Shown here piece after piece: positions 52,330-62,935 of a stretch of 64,000 bases of DNA. A program made the translations under genes and the position numbers. This stretch comes from Bedellia somnulentella (lineage: Eukaryota; Arthropoda; Insecta; Lepidoptera; Bedelliidae). The notes beneath the pieces were generated by a model that searched no databases, was not told the origin of the DNA, and saw only the letters and a list, made by a program, of their open reading frames with translations. The DNA lies in contig OY755177.1 of assembly GCA_963576735.1 (NCBI GenBank), forward strand, positions 8,370,001 to 8,434,000, in the 5' to 3' direction. Each line of letters starts with the position of its first letter. The first letter of the stretch is position 1.

Positions 52330-52665
52330 TCTTTATAATGGTATTTTATCAACATTATTGTGAAGAACTGCGTGTGAGAAGCAGCTTCTTATGCAGGAGA
52401 CGTGAGTTCAATTTCTTAGTCGGGCGTACATCAATGTGCGTTTTCTGAAGTATTAGTTTTAAAAATTTGGAGAATTTATGTAGGTTTTTAACGGTGAGGA
52501 TTATCATTTTTAGGAAACTTATATTGCTGAGTGGTACTTAGTCATGTAACAGTGGATTAGTACAAAGCGGTTGCACGTGAATGCAACGTACAACCAAAAC
52601 GTTGGCACTCAGAACTAAAGTATATGTACCTTCGGGGTTATACACCGTGAACGATGAGTTCAGAT
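52330..52665 (+). repeat. Degenerate SINE B-related repeat
   Basis: A head-like region at 52375-52425 (gcaggagacgtgagttcaat) is followed by aacggtgaggattatcattt, ttgctgagtggtacttagtc and ggttatacaccgtgaacg, parallel to the body and tail of SINE B. In copy 1 only the tail part remains (17266-17395). Confidence 0.6.
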
Positions 52666-53020
52666 CATATCAATGCTAATGTTATTTCAAAAGAAGAAAT
52701 ATAGTACCAAAAATATACATGTAGCCAATAATAAACTTTGAAATTCGTTCAAGGAATTCGATAGCTAAAATGATGACTTTGAAATTCGTTCAAGGAATTC
52801 GATAGCTAAAATGATGACTTTCCATGCAAAAATAATTTATTAAATAAAAGGATTGACATGTGAGGTTCATCATAAAGCTTCAAAGGCAGACACGACGTAG
52901 ATGGCACCGAGCCAAGATTTTACTCAAAGACGAGTAAAAGGTATTTCTCGTTCTTGTTCACCGTAGCTTGATTAATTAAGATTGAGACTGCAAAAAAATG
53001 TATTAAAATATTATGTTATT

Positions 53021-53621
53021 TAATATACAAGCTCTTAATTTGTTATGCACTTGTCTCACCTAAACCATGGTAATTGCGCGTTATTATAAAAAAATAGCTA
53101 AATTACAAGAAATAATGAAGACGAAAGCTGTTTTGACGCATGTAGTACTTGTTTAGTAATTTAATACAAAACGAGCAAACTGTACCAATTAGTAGCACAT
53201 ATTTGCCTATTTGTAAAGCCTTTATTCAATAAACATTATACATGAGTAGTATGAATATTTTTTTGTTTTTTATGTTTTATGTTAGTGGATTTAAAAAAGT
53301 ACCTATATAAAGTAATTAGTCTTTTTACATTGTTATAAGAATTTGCTATATTCAATGTAAGCCCTAGGAACTTTTCAAACAAAATCAATATTGTAAAATC
53401 GTTGTTAATGAGTTGGTCACACACAGGCAGAAAGACTGAAAATCACGCTGGCGTAAGTGGCGGAGTGTTTTACTTCATACTTGCTTTTACCTGCGGCTTC
53501 GCTCGCATAATTAAGCCGTGGCATGATTTATTCAATGTTAGAATTTGTTTTTTTTTAATTTTACTTTGCCTATCGCCAACAGCATTAATTTCACAATCTC
53601 TTTCCCACTTATCTTCTTAAA
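53021..53621. other. No gene seen
   Basis: AT-rich. A less AT-rich word at 53490-53525 (cctgcggcttcgctcgcata) is a common lepidopteran repeat phrase. Confidence 0.4.
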
Positions 53622-53872
53622 AACAGCTCTGGCTACCCCTTTTGGGTGTTTAATGCCGCGAGTATATATTGTATGTATCTCTGGATATTGTTGCAATGAG
53701 AAGACTTTCCGACAGCTCAATAGGTGGACCGTGGATTTATGTGTCTTTTCTTAATTCATTTATCATATCATAGCTTAAATATGCGGGAAAATGTTGGAAA
53801 ATAAAAGATGGTTGGTAATGATGGGCCCGGAGGTAGAAATGGTTTAGTGCTTCTCTAATCTGACACTACACA
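53622..53872. repeat. Two family A scraps: plus 53622-53682, minus 53808-53872
   Basis: acagctctggctaccccttt through taatgccgcgagtatatatt is a 3' end on the plus strand. gatggttggtaatgatgggc through tctgacactacacaacc is a 5' end on the minus strand. Confidence 0.65.
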
Positions 53873-54618
53873 ACCGATTATAAACATGAAATAGATTGAT
53901 CTTATATTTCAATAGTCCTTAAATTTTAATACTACACTTGCAGTAAAACGCTTTTGTTCCAAAATGTTGGTGTAAATGAGCTGAAATTAATTGATAGCTA
54001 TCGGATTTGCTCTCCCTAGCCTTACGTTCTGTAATTACAAGTTCAAAGAGGTTTGATTCCTTTGATTTGAACTTATTAAAACTAATTCGAAGATGGCGAA
54101 TTGAGAGTAGTAACTTTAACCCATTGTTTTCAATAATGATCCTATTAATATTGTTATATTACTCAGTAACGAGCTCTTCAATAAAACTCAGGTTCAGGAG
54201 ATAGATTATTTATTTCACCAACACAGTAAAGTCTCCATTTTTAATTGCATTTTTGATTAAGTGGCTTCAATCGTGTTTGCCACAATTATTTCGCCAATGT
54301 CGAGTAAAAGTAAAATATTGCTCAAGTTAACTCTTTAAATTTATCAAGACAACTGTCACTAGTCAGTGGGACGAGTGTATTTATTCTAGAAGTCAACCCC
54401 TTTCCTTATTTCCGTTTATTCATAGATGGCGCCCTAATACATTTTTCTTTTAAAATTAATATAATAAACATTAATACAAAGGTAATTTATCAGAAAACCT
54501 TGTAAATAAAATAAACCTAACACTCGTCTATCCTGACCTCGTGTATGTCCTCATACACGCATTTCATTAAATAGCTTACTTAACCTAACACTTGGTTAAG
54601 ATAAACTTTATTTATTAA
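53873..54618. other. No gene seen
   Basis: AT-rich DNA. A small palindrome, cgtgtatgtcctcatacacg, lies at about 54540-54559. Confidence 0.45.
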
Positions 54619-55709
54619 AAAAGTATATAATAAAAAAGAAAAACAAAAACTTCAAATTAAAAACTAAAACAGAAAAAAAACAAATATTGTTACTTAAAAC
54701 TATATTATTATTTTTTATTTAAAAAAGAACCGCCTTCAAAAATCCAACTGAAAAGAATAAAATAATTTTTATTTATTTTATTATGTACAACTCTATTCAA
54801 CTTCTTCTTTTTGAAGTCGGTGCCAAACCAATTTTCATGACAAAAAAGAACGAATATTAGTGGCCCGCCCAAGTGGAGTGAGTTCTCCACCCCATCAGCG
54901 TATGTCATCCTTATAAACCTTCCTTTACAATCAATTAATAAAAAAATTCGCATCAAAATTCATTTCGTAGTTTTACAGATTAAAGTATACATAAGGATGT
55001 CCCTATATCCCAGACAGGGACAGAGAAAGCGACTTTGTTTTATACTATGTAGTGATTTAGATTCTCGATCGTCTTTTTACAAAGTGTTAGAAGTTTTGGT
55101 TGTGCCAACTCGGTGCATGCATGTCCCTGTCGAATTGTTAATTCCGTTAGTTTGAAATCTGATAATCTTACATAACCTAACCTAACGTTAGTTTACTATC
55201 TCGCTATCTATCTAAAATTATAATTTACTAGTATTCACAGTTTACGGTGACATGTATATAATGATAATTTCTCTGCGGAGTGCGACGCATGCACACCAGG
55301 CTAAGCACCGCTCACTCCATCCTCAATTCTCTCTCAAAGCTCAAAGCTCAATTCCATCCTTTATAAAGCGTAGTCGTTGCGAGCGGATGAAATTTCTTGA
55401 TTTTTGAGCGCGATTGTGTTACTGTTGTTGAGGCACTATCGATTGATTTATTATTCGTATGGTTTTCTCAATGTAGCAATTTTCATTTTAGATTTGTCTG
55501 TTTGGCACCGACTTCAAAAAGAAGAAGTTCAATAGAGTTGTACATAATAAAATAAATAAAAAATATTTTATTCTTTTCAGTTGGATTTTTGAAGGCGGTT
55601 CTTTTTTAAATAAAAAATAATAATATAGTTTTAAGTAACAATATTTGTTTTTTTTCTGTTTAGTTTTTAATTTGAAGTTTTTGTTTTTCTTTTTTATTAT
55701 ATACTTTTT
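54619..55709. mobile_element. Foldback element with 210-bp inverted arms
   Basis: 54619-54828 and 55500-55709 are inverted repeats, about 98 to 99 percent alike by eye (two substitutions and one indel seen). The inner ends read gaagtcggtgccaaac. The 671-bp interior has no transposase. It contains ggacagagaaagcg, a (caaagct) duplicate and a less AT-rich stretch at 55270-55400. No target duplication was recognised. Recent origin, or gene conversion between the arms, would explain the similarity. Confidence 0.85.
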
Positions 55710-55839
55710 AGTGATAAGTTCTTAGATCACTCTGAGTTAAGTGTAAGTTTTACTGTCCGTTTATTTTATAGTTTTTTTAACAGGTAGTTATAATATTTGT
55801 TATTATGACTTTAGCTTACTTGTTACTATTTTGTTTACC

Positions 55840-56290
55840 TGCGGGCCTAGGTAGAAAATCAAAGGATGCTTTAAGAAAAAGTCGCGTAAGGGAGATCGAA
55901 ACACCCATCGAAAAAAACAAAGACTTCAGCAGAAGCACCAGCCGTATTTGATTTAGTTATCGCGTGGGATAAAGCAGCCATCTTTTACGCACTTACTTAG
56001 TATCGTATACTGCCATCTCATTCTAACCGTTATCGTGTCGATAACTCGTGCTTGCCCTTCAGAATGAGAGAGATTGTCAGCGTGCTGCTCTTGCTGCCAA
56101 AACAGATGAGCAAAGAGAAGTTCACCTCTCACAAATGCGAAGAAACACTCTTATATATATATGTAGCGTTGAGTCGTGTAATATCCCTTGATGAGATGGC
56201 TTTAAGTGATATAGATTCAAATAAATTACTTAACCATCCCCATGACGAAAGAGCCTTGATTGAAATGACCAGAATGAAAAACATGATGTT
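55840..56290 (+). pseudogene. Helitron-type helicase C-terminal remnant
   Basis: Three readable pieces in different frames. LGRKSKDALRKSRVREIE lies near 55846. LALQNERDCQRAALAAKTDE plus QREVHLSQMRRNT is at 56051-56152. YVALSRVISLDEMALSDIDS with DERALIEMTRMKN is at 56157-56283. YVALSRVxSL is the last conserved motif of PIF1/Helitron helicases. The repeated charged motif, ERxxxRAAxxxxTDEQRExRL, is a feature of Helitron-associated proteins in insects. The pieces are not in one frame and most of the Rep-helicase is missing. The remnant lies just left of the BEL element. Confidence 0.6.
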
Positions 56291-56539
56291 GCAATATATA
56301 TTTTTTTCTTCAATATATTTATAGAGTAATTTATTCATGTTTTTATATACTTTTTTGTTTAATAATTTAGTAACTCTGTTTATTACTAATAAAAATACTT
56401 TATTAACATATATTGATAAATCTCTGTCTAGTATTGATAACTTTACATACATACTTATATTTCAAACTAAGAAACCTCCTTTTTTTCGAGTCGGTTAAAG
56501 AACTTAAACCTTCTCCTGAATGTAGTAACATAAACTGAT

Positions 56540-56908
56540 TGAAGGATAGCAGGCTGTTGTGCGCCTGCTGCTCGATCACGAAGTTGATCCACGTTGTAGG
56601 GACCTCTCGAAGATTGTGGTGGAGTAGACTAAATAAAAGGCCGATTTGCTGCGACTAGGGTTTACTGCCTTTAAGTACAAAATAAATTATATTATATTGA
56701 CTTTAACAAATAGCTTCTCGTCTTCTCCGTGTCTTCTTATAGTGAAGGTGTTGAAATAAGGGGATAATCGAGCCGGTATCGGCGTTTATATACCCAAATG
56801 TGTTGACAGCTGATACGTTGTTGTTTCATGGCTCTTGAAGTGACGCGCCTCTGGCTTCTCCAATGATTTCAGCCAGTGTCAGCGTTCTTCTGTTGAAACG
56901 CTTCAACA
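56540..56908 (-). repeat. BEL/Pao 3' LTR
   Basis: 369 bp, beginning TG and ending CA on the minus strand. The minus strand just upstream reads ggccccccagta, a form seen before the 3' LTR of BEL/Pao elements. About 3 percent differs from the 5' LTR by rough count. Confidence 0.9.
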
Positions 56909-57736
56909 TACTGGGGGGCCATTGAAGACTAGTCTTCAATCGAACTTCCACATCATTCCAGTTGTCGCGGTAGGTCTGGTGGCTCTTGCTTGGTGAGTGA
57001 CCTGCCGAGGAGAAAGTGCCTTGGTGTGAGAACTGCCAAATCATTTGGGAGGAGGAAGAGAGGGGAGCGGGTAGGTCAAGTTTGAGGATGACCTCAACCC
57101 GAGCAAAAAAGGGAAGATAGTTCCTCATATGTGAGGTGGGTGTTACCCATATATTAAATTAAATTGGGCTAGCTGAATACCAGCCTCTGTGCTTCAATTG
57201 TTATTGAAGGAAGGATGCGTAAGCCAGAGAAAGATTATTAAGAATCATGAACACTAGCAACTACACAAATGAAATAATAGAATTTAAAATAAATAGTTAA
57301 GTTTAACAATGGCAACGAAATGTGTTCGTTGTCATGAAATATTTTCTTGGGCTTTCCCCTTGAGAAAATGAAGTATAAAGAGGATGATGATGATGACCAT
57401 CGTTGATGATGATGCCCATGGTGATTGATCATCGCGCTGATTCAAATACATCAGATAAAAGAATCTAAAAAATATATAACACCAAAGTTCAAAGTCGATG
57501 AACTTGTAAGGTCAACTACCTCAATGTCAATGACCTTTAGGTAGTCAGCTGTTTTCTGTACCTAGAAGGAAAGAGACAACAAAATAGCAAATAATGTGAA
57601 TGATCCATGTGTAGGATGTTTGTAAAGTGTATATGTATTGTATAAAATAAAATATTTGTATATGAATGTAAATTAAAATTAACCTATAAACAATTGTTGA
57701 ATGTTTGTTGTGTATGAATTCATTCAACTTAGGTTA
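56909..57736 (-). other. Region between Gag-protease and 3' LTR of BEL element
   Basis: No reverse transcriptase or integrase motif in any frame I read. A 100-codon minus frame (56826-57128) starts MRNYLPFFARVEVILKLDLP and runs into the LTR. It may be the end of the former integrase, as BEL integrases end close to the LTR, but no motif proves it. 57360-57420 has gatgatgatgatgaccatcg, a simple repeat. Confidence 0.5.
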
Positions 57737-59929
57737 TTAATAACCAATTCGTTTTGGTAAGGTGTAAGTATCACCAAGACGGCAATCTGGTGCCTTGAGT
57801 GGGCTGAGAGGACAGAAACGTCTAGTTTTTAGTCTATGAATTCTAGTTAACTTGGTAAAAGAACTGCTACTAACAAAATTACAAGTTTGTGAATTTTGTG
57901 GTAATGAATGGGAAATCTTGCCAGCTATAATCCAGCCTAGCTGTGAATGATGCAGCATGGGTAGGCCTGGACCTAAGGTGAGCCTTTCGGAGCCAAGTAG
58001 ATCCCAGAATAGATCGCCTCCAATCATAATGTCAACCTTTAGTGGTTGATTGAATTGAGGATCAGCTAATGTGATAGCTGAGGGAAGGGTGATATTTGAA
58101 ACATCAATGGGTTGATTAGAATGCCTTCTTGCAATGGAAGGCAACACCAAAAAGGTGTGAAGATGTGAGTATGTGCCGGTGCGGGCACGAATCAACGCTG
58201 AGCACTGTTGTGGTCTCAGGTTAAGAGAGGTGTTCCCAACGCCTGTAACACTGCTGTGTATCGAGGGTGTGGAAGCTAACTTAAGGCGATTCCTTAAGTC
58301 AGCGGAGAGAAAAGAGTAGTCAGAGCCGCTATCTAGCAAGCATCTGACTGTCTCCACCTTACCATTTTGGGGATTGATGATGTCAATCATGGCGGTGGAG
58401 CGAATGATCCCTGAAGGGGAAACTGGAGGACTGAGAGAAAGCAACTGAGGCATTGAAGTGACAGGATGTGATGATGGAGCAACATCATTTTGAAGAAGGG
58501 GAGAGCTGTGTATCAAAGTGTGATGGCGTCCACCACACTTACGACAGTCTCCATAGGGACACTTGGCAACCATATGGTCAGACCGAAGGCAATTTGTGCA
58601 AACCTTAAGCCCAGTGATCCTACTCCGTCTGTCAGCCAATGTGAGCTTTCTGAAACGTAAGCATCGGAACAGTAAATGTTTACCCTTGCAAACGGGGCAC
58701 TTGAAATTAGTATTGGTTGTAACTGTTGATGCTAGAGTGGCATTGGGTAAACGTGAGGGCAATTGAGGATTGCTAGCCTCATCGCTTACCTTACCTGAAG
58801 TGGAAACAATAAAGGCTTGAGGTGGATTTATTGTTTGTTTAGTGTTGTTACTATGATAGTGCTTAAATTCATGATTATTGTTATTATGACTGTTATTTGA
58901 ACCCTGTGATGTATTAACCTTTACCTTAATTTGAGGTAATGTCTCTAAAATGTCAGCTCTTATCTTTAAAAATTCCTTTAAATCATTGAAGGTTGGCAAC
59001 TCTGAATGAAGATTGCCTTTGTATTCTTCCCATTTGACATTGGTATTTTGATCAAACTTTGAGGAAGCTAAATAAATTAAAATAGAATCCCAGTGTTGAA
59101 CTGGTTGACCTAAAGTTTGTAGGGCCCTAACATTCTTAGTGATGTGGTCACTTAAGAACCTAAGAGACTTGTCTGATTCACTCTGCATAACCTTAAAGTT
59201 AAAGAGGGCACTGAGGTGATTATTAACTAATTGTTTTGTATTGTTATACCTTTCACATAATATATTCCATGCTTCTACATAATTGAAATCAGATACCTCA
59301 AGATTTGCTATAACCCTGGCTGCTTCACCGCAGAGGTAATGAAATTTATGAATGGGTTTAATGTGATTATTATTGTGAATTAATGATTCAAATGTATCTC
59401 TGAATTCAAGCCATTTGAAGTATGAACCATCAAACTTAGGTATAGTGATTTCAGGTAGCCTAAACCCCATTGTGCCTTGACCATTACAGTGGCATGGATG
59501 GGAGGCCTTTGACCCTTCAGTGGCATCTTGGAATTGGTCTGCAGGTTTGTTGACACCGAGCAGATTTCGTGCCTTCACAATACAAGAACAGAATTCATTT
59601 GATATGAGTTCTCTTTCATCTAATTCATAATCTAGGTTACTAAAATTAAGAGCTTCCATTTGTGATTGCAGGTGTTCAAATTGAGAGTTTAACTCCAAGA
59701 ACTTATCTAGCTTTAATGATAACATCTGTTCATCCCTTGATGATAATGGATGGGATTCACAAAACTCTAATAAATTAAATAAATATTTCTTAAAGTGGGT
59801 TATTTGCCCTTTGATGGAACTGCGTTTATAACTGAGTGCAGTATATTCCTCACCAACCACTTTAGCAGGGCTAGAACCTCTGCTGTGTTGTGAAGTCATT
59901 GGTTTGAGAGTTGACTGACTGTCTGTCAT
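57737..59929 (-). CDS. BEL/Pao Gag-protease, 730 codons, intact
   Basis: The best start is ATG 59929 (MTDSQSTLKPMTSQH); six extra codons upstream lack an ATG. The N-terminal part has a coiled-coil-like segment (DEQMLSLKLDKFLELNSQFE). The DUF1759-type capsid domain lies about residues 160-330 (LPEITIPKFDGSYFKWLEFR, ARVIANLEVS, AWNILCERYNN). Three zinc-binding clusters at about 410-485 are CPVCKGKHLLFRC, CTNCLRSDHMVAKC and CRKCGGRHH. The aspartic protease (DUF1758-like) has CLLDSGSDYSFLS near 545 and IGGDLFWDLL. The frame ends about 100 residues later, just where reverse transcriptase should begin. This would package RNA and cleave Gag. It lacks internal stops, which is notable for an element without polymerase. 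Confidence 0.93.
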   Translation of the reverse strand: MTDSQSTLKPMTSQHSRGSSPAKVVGEEYTALSYKRSSIKGQITHFKKYLFNLLEFCESHPLSSRDEQMLSLKLDKFLELNSQFEHLQSQMEALNFSNLDYELDERELISNEFCSCIVKARNLLGVNKPADQFQDATEGSKASHPCHCNGQGTMGFRLPEITIPKFDGSYFKWLEFRDTFESLIHNNNHIKPIHKFHYLCGEAARVIANLEVSDFNYVEAWNILCERYNNTKQLVNNHLSALFNFKVMQSESDKSLRFLSDHITKNVRALQTLGQPVQHWDSILIYLASSKFDQNTNVKWEEYKGNLHSELPTFNDLKEFLKIRADILETLPQIKVKVNTSQGSNNSHNNNNHEFKHYHSNNTKQTINPPQAFIVSTSGKVSDEASNPQLPSRLPNATLASTVTTNTNFKCPVCKGKHLLFRCLRFRKLTLADRRSRITGLKVCTNCLRSDHMVAKCPYGDCRKCGGRHHTLIHSSPLLQNDVAPSSHPVTSMPQLLSLSPPVSPSGIIRSTAMIDIINPQNGKVETVRCLLDSGSDYSFLSADLRNRLKLASTPSIHSSVTGVGNTSLNLRPQQCSALIRARTGTYSHLHTFLVLPSIARRHSNQPIDVSNITLPSAITLADPQFNQPLKVDIMIGGDLFWDLLGSERLTLGPGLPMLHHSQLGWIIAGKISHSLPQNSQTCNFVSSSSFTKLTRIHRLKTRRFCPLSPLKAPDCRLGDTYTLPKRIGY

Positions 59930-61094
59930 GATGAAATAAGTCAACAAATGTATAAATTAAATGTAAAAAATTGTAAAATGTTTGTAAATAATAAATTCCT
60001 GGAGTTAATGTTTTGTGTTAAATGGGGAAATGTTAAATACTAAAATTGAAATAAATTGGCTTACGCTCCTTGTAAAAGTGAAGTGAAGCCACTGGAATGA
60101 CAGGCTGTATGCAGTTGCTTGTTGTGCAGTCAACTACTTGTGGTACAGCTGGCTGTCTCCTCTGGTTGAGTTCAGTGTATGAATCGCTGAAATAGTTTAA
60201 GCACAAATGAGTATATGCACTTTGAAATTGTTGCCCTTAAGTTAAGAAAGACACAGAGACTGGCATGAACCTAAGCAATGTGAAAGGTAAATAATTAAAC
60301 TAATAATTAAATAAAAAAGTAGAAGGCCACTATGGTTAGTGGTATGCCGGCACATGTGAGGTTAATCCTGCATGTGACAAACCTATCAATATCTGCGCTG
60401 TTACTTCCACTGATTGTATGTAGATGAGTAAAGCGAGTATGTTGATCACAATGTGCACTTGGTGGCTGCAGAGGTGATGCCTCTGGTTGGTCAGACTGTT
60501 GTGCGAATGACCATGTGATTTGCTAAGTAATGTGGCTCATGCCAAAGGGAGGGAAGACAAGAATTGTAAATGTAAAAAGATAAATGTGACTGTGAGAGGC
60601 CTATATCCTACAGTGGACCATGGAACCCAACAGCAATGGCTCAGATTGGCGTGAACAATGATTACAAATGTGTTATCAGTTCAGCTCTGTGTCATCATGG
60701 AAACCATGCGGCTGGGAACCTATTTCCTGTTGGAAAATAATGATTTTGATAAAATTTCCTATTAAGAGGTTAGAATTTTACTATTTGAATTATTATATAT
60801 TAAAAATATCGCGAAATACAGGGGGATTGAATAGATAAAAGGGGATTAAACTTGGAGGTAGGTTAAAAACCTAAATATATCTACCCTGTATTTGCCCGTG
60901 GTGAGGGGGTTTTACGGTGAGGAAAAGAAAGGAAAGAATTGGCTCACGACACTCTCCTCGGTCAGATGCTAGCAGGCGGGATGGCTGCTGTGTCCAACCC
61001 TTGTCCTGGCTTCTTCCCGGCGGCGTGGCGTGGATTCGGCTCCTCCTCTTCCCCCGTGCGTATTGTTGGTAGTAGTTTTTGTTCGGGCGCCAAA

Positions 61095-61462
61095 TGAAGG
61101 ATAGCAGGCTGTTGTGCGCCTGCTGCTCGATCACGAAGTTGATCCACGTTGTAGGGACCTCTCGAAGATTGTGGTGGAGTAGACTAAATAAAAGCCGATT
61201 TGCTGCGACTAGGGTTTACTGCTTTTAAGTATAAAATAAATTGTATAATATATTGACTTTAACAAATAGCTTCTCGTCTTCTCCGTGTCTTCTTGGTTGA
61301 AGTGATGAAATAAGGGGATAATCGAGCCGGTATCGGCGTTTATATACCCAAATGTGTTGACAGCTGATACGTTGTTGTTTCATGGCTCTTGAAGTGACGC
61401 GCCTCTGGCTTCTCCAATGATTTCAGCCAGTGTCAGCGTTCTTCTGTTGAAACGCTTCAACA
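61095..61462 (-). repeat. BEL/Pao 5' LTR
   Basis: 368 bp. The primer-binding site TGGCGCCCGAACA is at about 61080-61092 on the minus strand, two bases from its end. It contains gtttatatacccaaatgtg, a TATA-like element. Confidence 0.92.
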
Positions 61463-62030
61463 CTGATAACTCTTTGTCTAATAATAACTAAGAACCTTCA
61501 AACTTACATACATACTAATAGGTGAAACTCAGAAACTCCTTTTTTCAGACGGTTCGATCACTAAAACCTTGTCCTGAAAGTAACAAGTAGTTTTCTGAAA
61601 ATCGCATCCAAATAGCTTAAGCGAAACGCGAGATAATCGCCGACCGACATACATACATGCAGGTCAAACACAGAACCTCCTTTCTTTTAGAGTCGGTTAA
61701 ATCACTTAACCCATCTTCTAAATGTAACGAATACTTTTCTGAAAACCGCATCCAAATAGCTTAAGCCAAACGTGAGATAATCGCGGACCAACAGACATAC
61801 ATACAGGTCAAACACAGAACCTCCTTTCTTTTTTTGGTTGGTTAAGGCACTAAAACCTTCTCCTAAATGTAACGAATACTGTTCTGAAAACCGCATCCAA
61901 ATAGCTTAAGCCAAACTCGAGATAATCGCGGACAATTATACATACATACATAAATACATACATACACACAAACAATCGAACTGAGAACCTCCTTTTTTGA
62001 AGTCGGTTAATGAAGTCGGTTAAAAAGAAA
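61463..62030. repeat. Minisatellite with about 144-bp units
   Basis: catccaaatagcttaagc recurs at 61605, 61749 and 61894. Each unit continues gataatcgcsgaccrac, acatacatacaggtcaaaca, gaacctcctttcttttwgag and tcggttaaa, and ends ccttctcctaaatgtaacga. The same words occur left of the BEL element (56455-56534), so the element landed inside or beside this array. Confidence 0.88.
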
Positions 62031-62935
62031 CAAAATAAAGTTAATAAATTATCATATCTCCCTTTAAAGTAATAAGATTAAATTTACTGACTAATCCGTT
62101 GCTTCGGAAGGTGTTCGCAAAGAGAAGAAGCAACCAAGAAACTCTTTGCATTCACATTTTTTTTCATTTTTTTTCAAAAATTATATTGTACAATTTTGGG
62201 TTTAACATATTAAGGTACAAGGTAATTAAGATACAATTACAGAGCTTAGACTAAGACATATAATAAATAAAGCTATAATATGAACACTTTTAATCTGAGT
62301 TCTAATTACGACAACATTTAATTCTTAATCAATATAAAATATGCTCAACAAAAACATTACAGGTAGACTACAACTGTTTTCTTTTCCTTTTGTTTTTTTT
62401 TTAACTAAAAATAACACTATTTACAAATGAGGAGAGATAAATCAATTCAATTATCATTTCGTTATTAAGTATGGAAAAATAAACTTTTTTAATATACTAA
62501 ATTAAAATCATAGAGCAACAATAATGAAATAAAAAAAACTAATTAGAAAACAAATAAAAAGTAACAACAGTACGAGTATATTTAATACATAATTTTAATA
62601 ACATAAGTAGATCTAAATATATTTATTGTTGTAATTTCTATAAGTGGCATAGTTAATTGTTTTTTTTATTTAGTTTTAATTTAATTTTAATTTAGTTTCA
62701 ATCAATTTAATTAAATTTTATAATAATCATTTTTTTTAATGTTATATCTGTAATGTTAGTAATATTGCTAATTATTTCAATTTTTAAATCGAATTATGTG
62801 ATTAGCTTATAATTGGTGTATTTAGTTGATACGTGTCAATTCAATTCAAGTACTTTTTAAGATTGTTTACTATTTTCACTGTTGGCAATCCGTAATAAAT
62901 ATATAAATAAATAAATAAATGTATATTCTTTTCTC
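62031..62935. other. AT-rich stretch, no gene seen
   Basis: Homopolymer-rich DNA with no frame or repeat of note, apart from an ataaataaataaataaat run at 62901-62920 that may be a LINE tail. Confidence 0.5.

Larger units (their letters stand above)
50084..53020. repeat. Duplicated segment, copy 2 (partner 15369-17510)
   Basis: Collinear with copy 1 from atttcgtatcgtaattttga to ctgcaaaaaaatgtattaaa, in the same orientation, about 34.7 kb away. Copy 2 is longer. It has extra sequence at about 50816-50945, a complete family A element at 51449-51695, the head of a SINE at about 52290-52515, and a stretch at about 52655-52910 with a 41-bp tandem duplicate (52735-52816). It lies next to the receptor exon. 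Confidence 0.85.
56540..61462 (-). mobile_element. BEL/Pao LTR retrotransposon, deleted for pol
   Basis: LTRs at 56540-56908 and 61095-61462 run in the same direction, and the flanks carry a perfect 5-bp duplication ctgat (56535-56539, 61463-61467). On the minus strand the 5' LTR is followed, after TT, by TGGCGCCCGAACA, a primer-binding site of tRNA-Lys type. A leader of about 1.2 kb, one long Gag-protease frame and about 800 bp of non-coding or remnant sequence precede the 3' LTR. No reverse transcriptase, RNase H or integrase was found, so the copy must depend on proteins from elsewhere. Confidence 0.93.
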
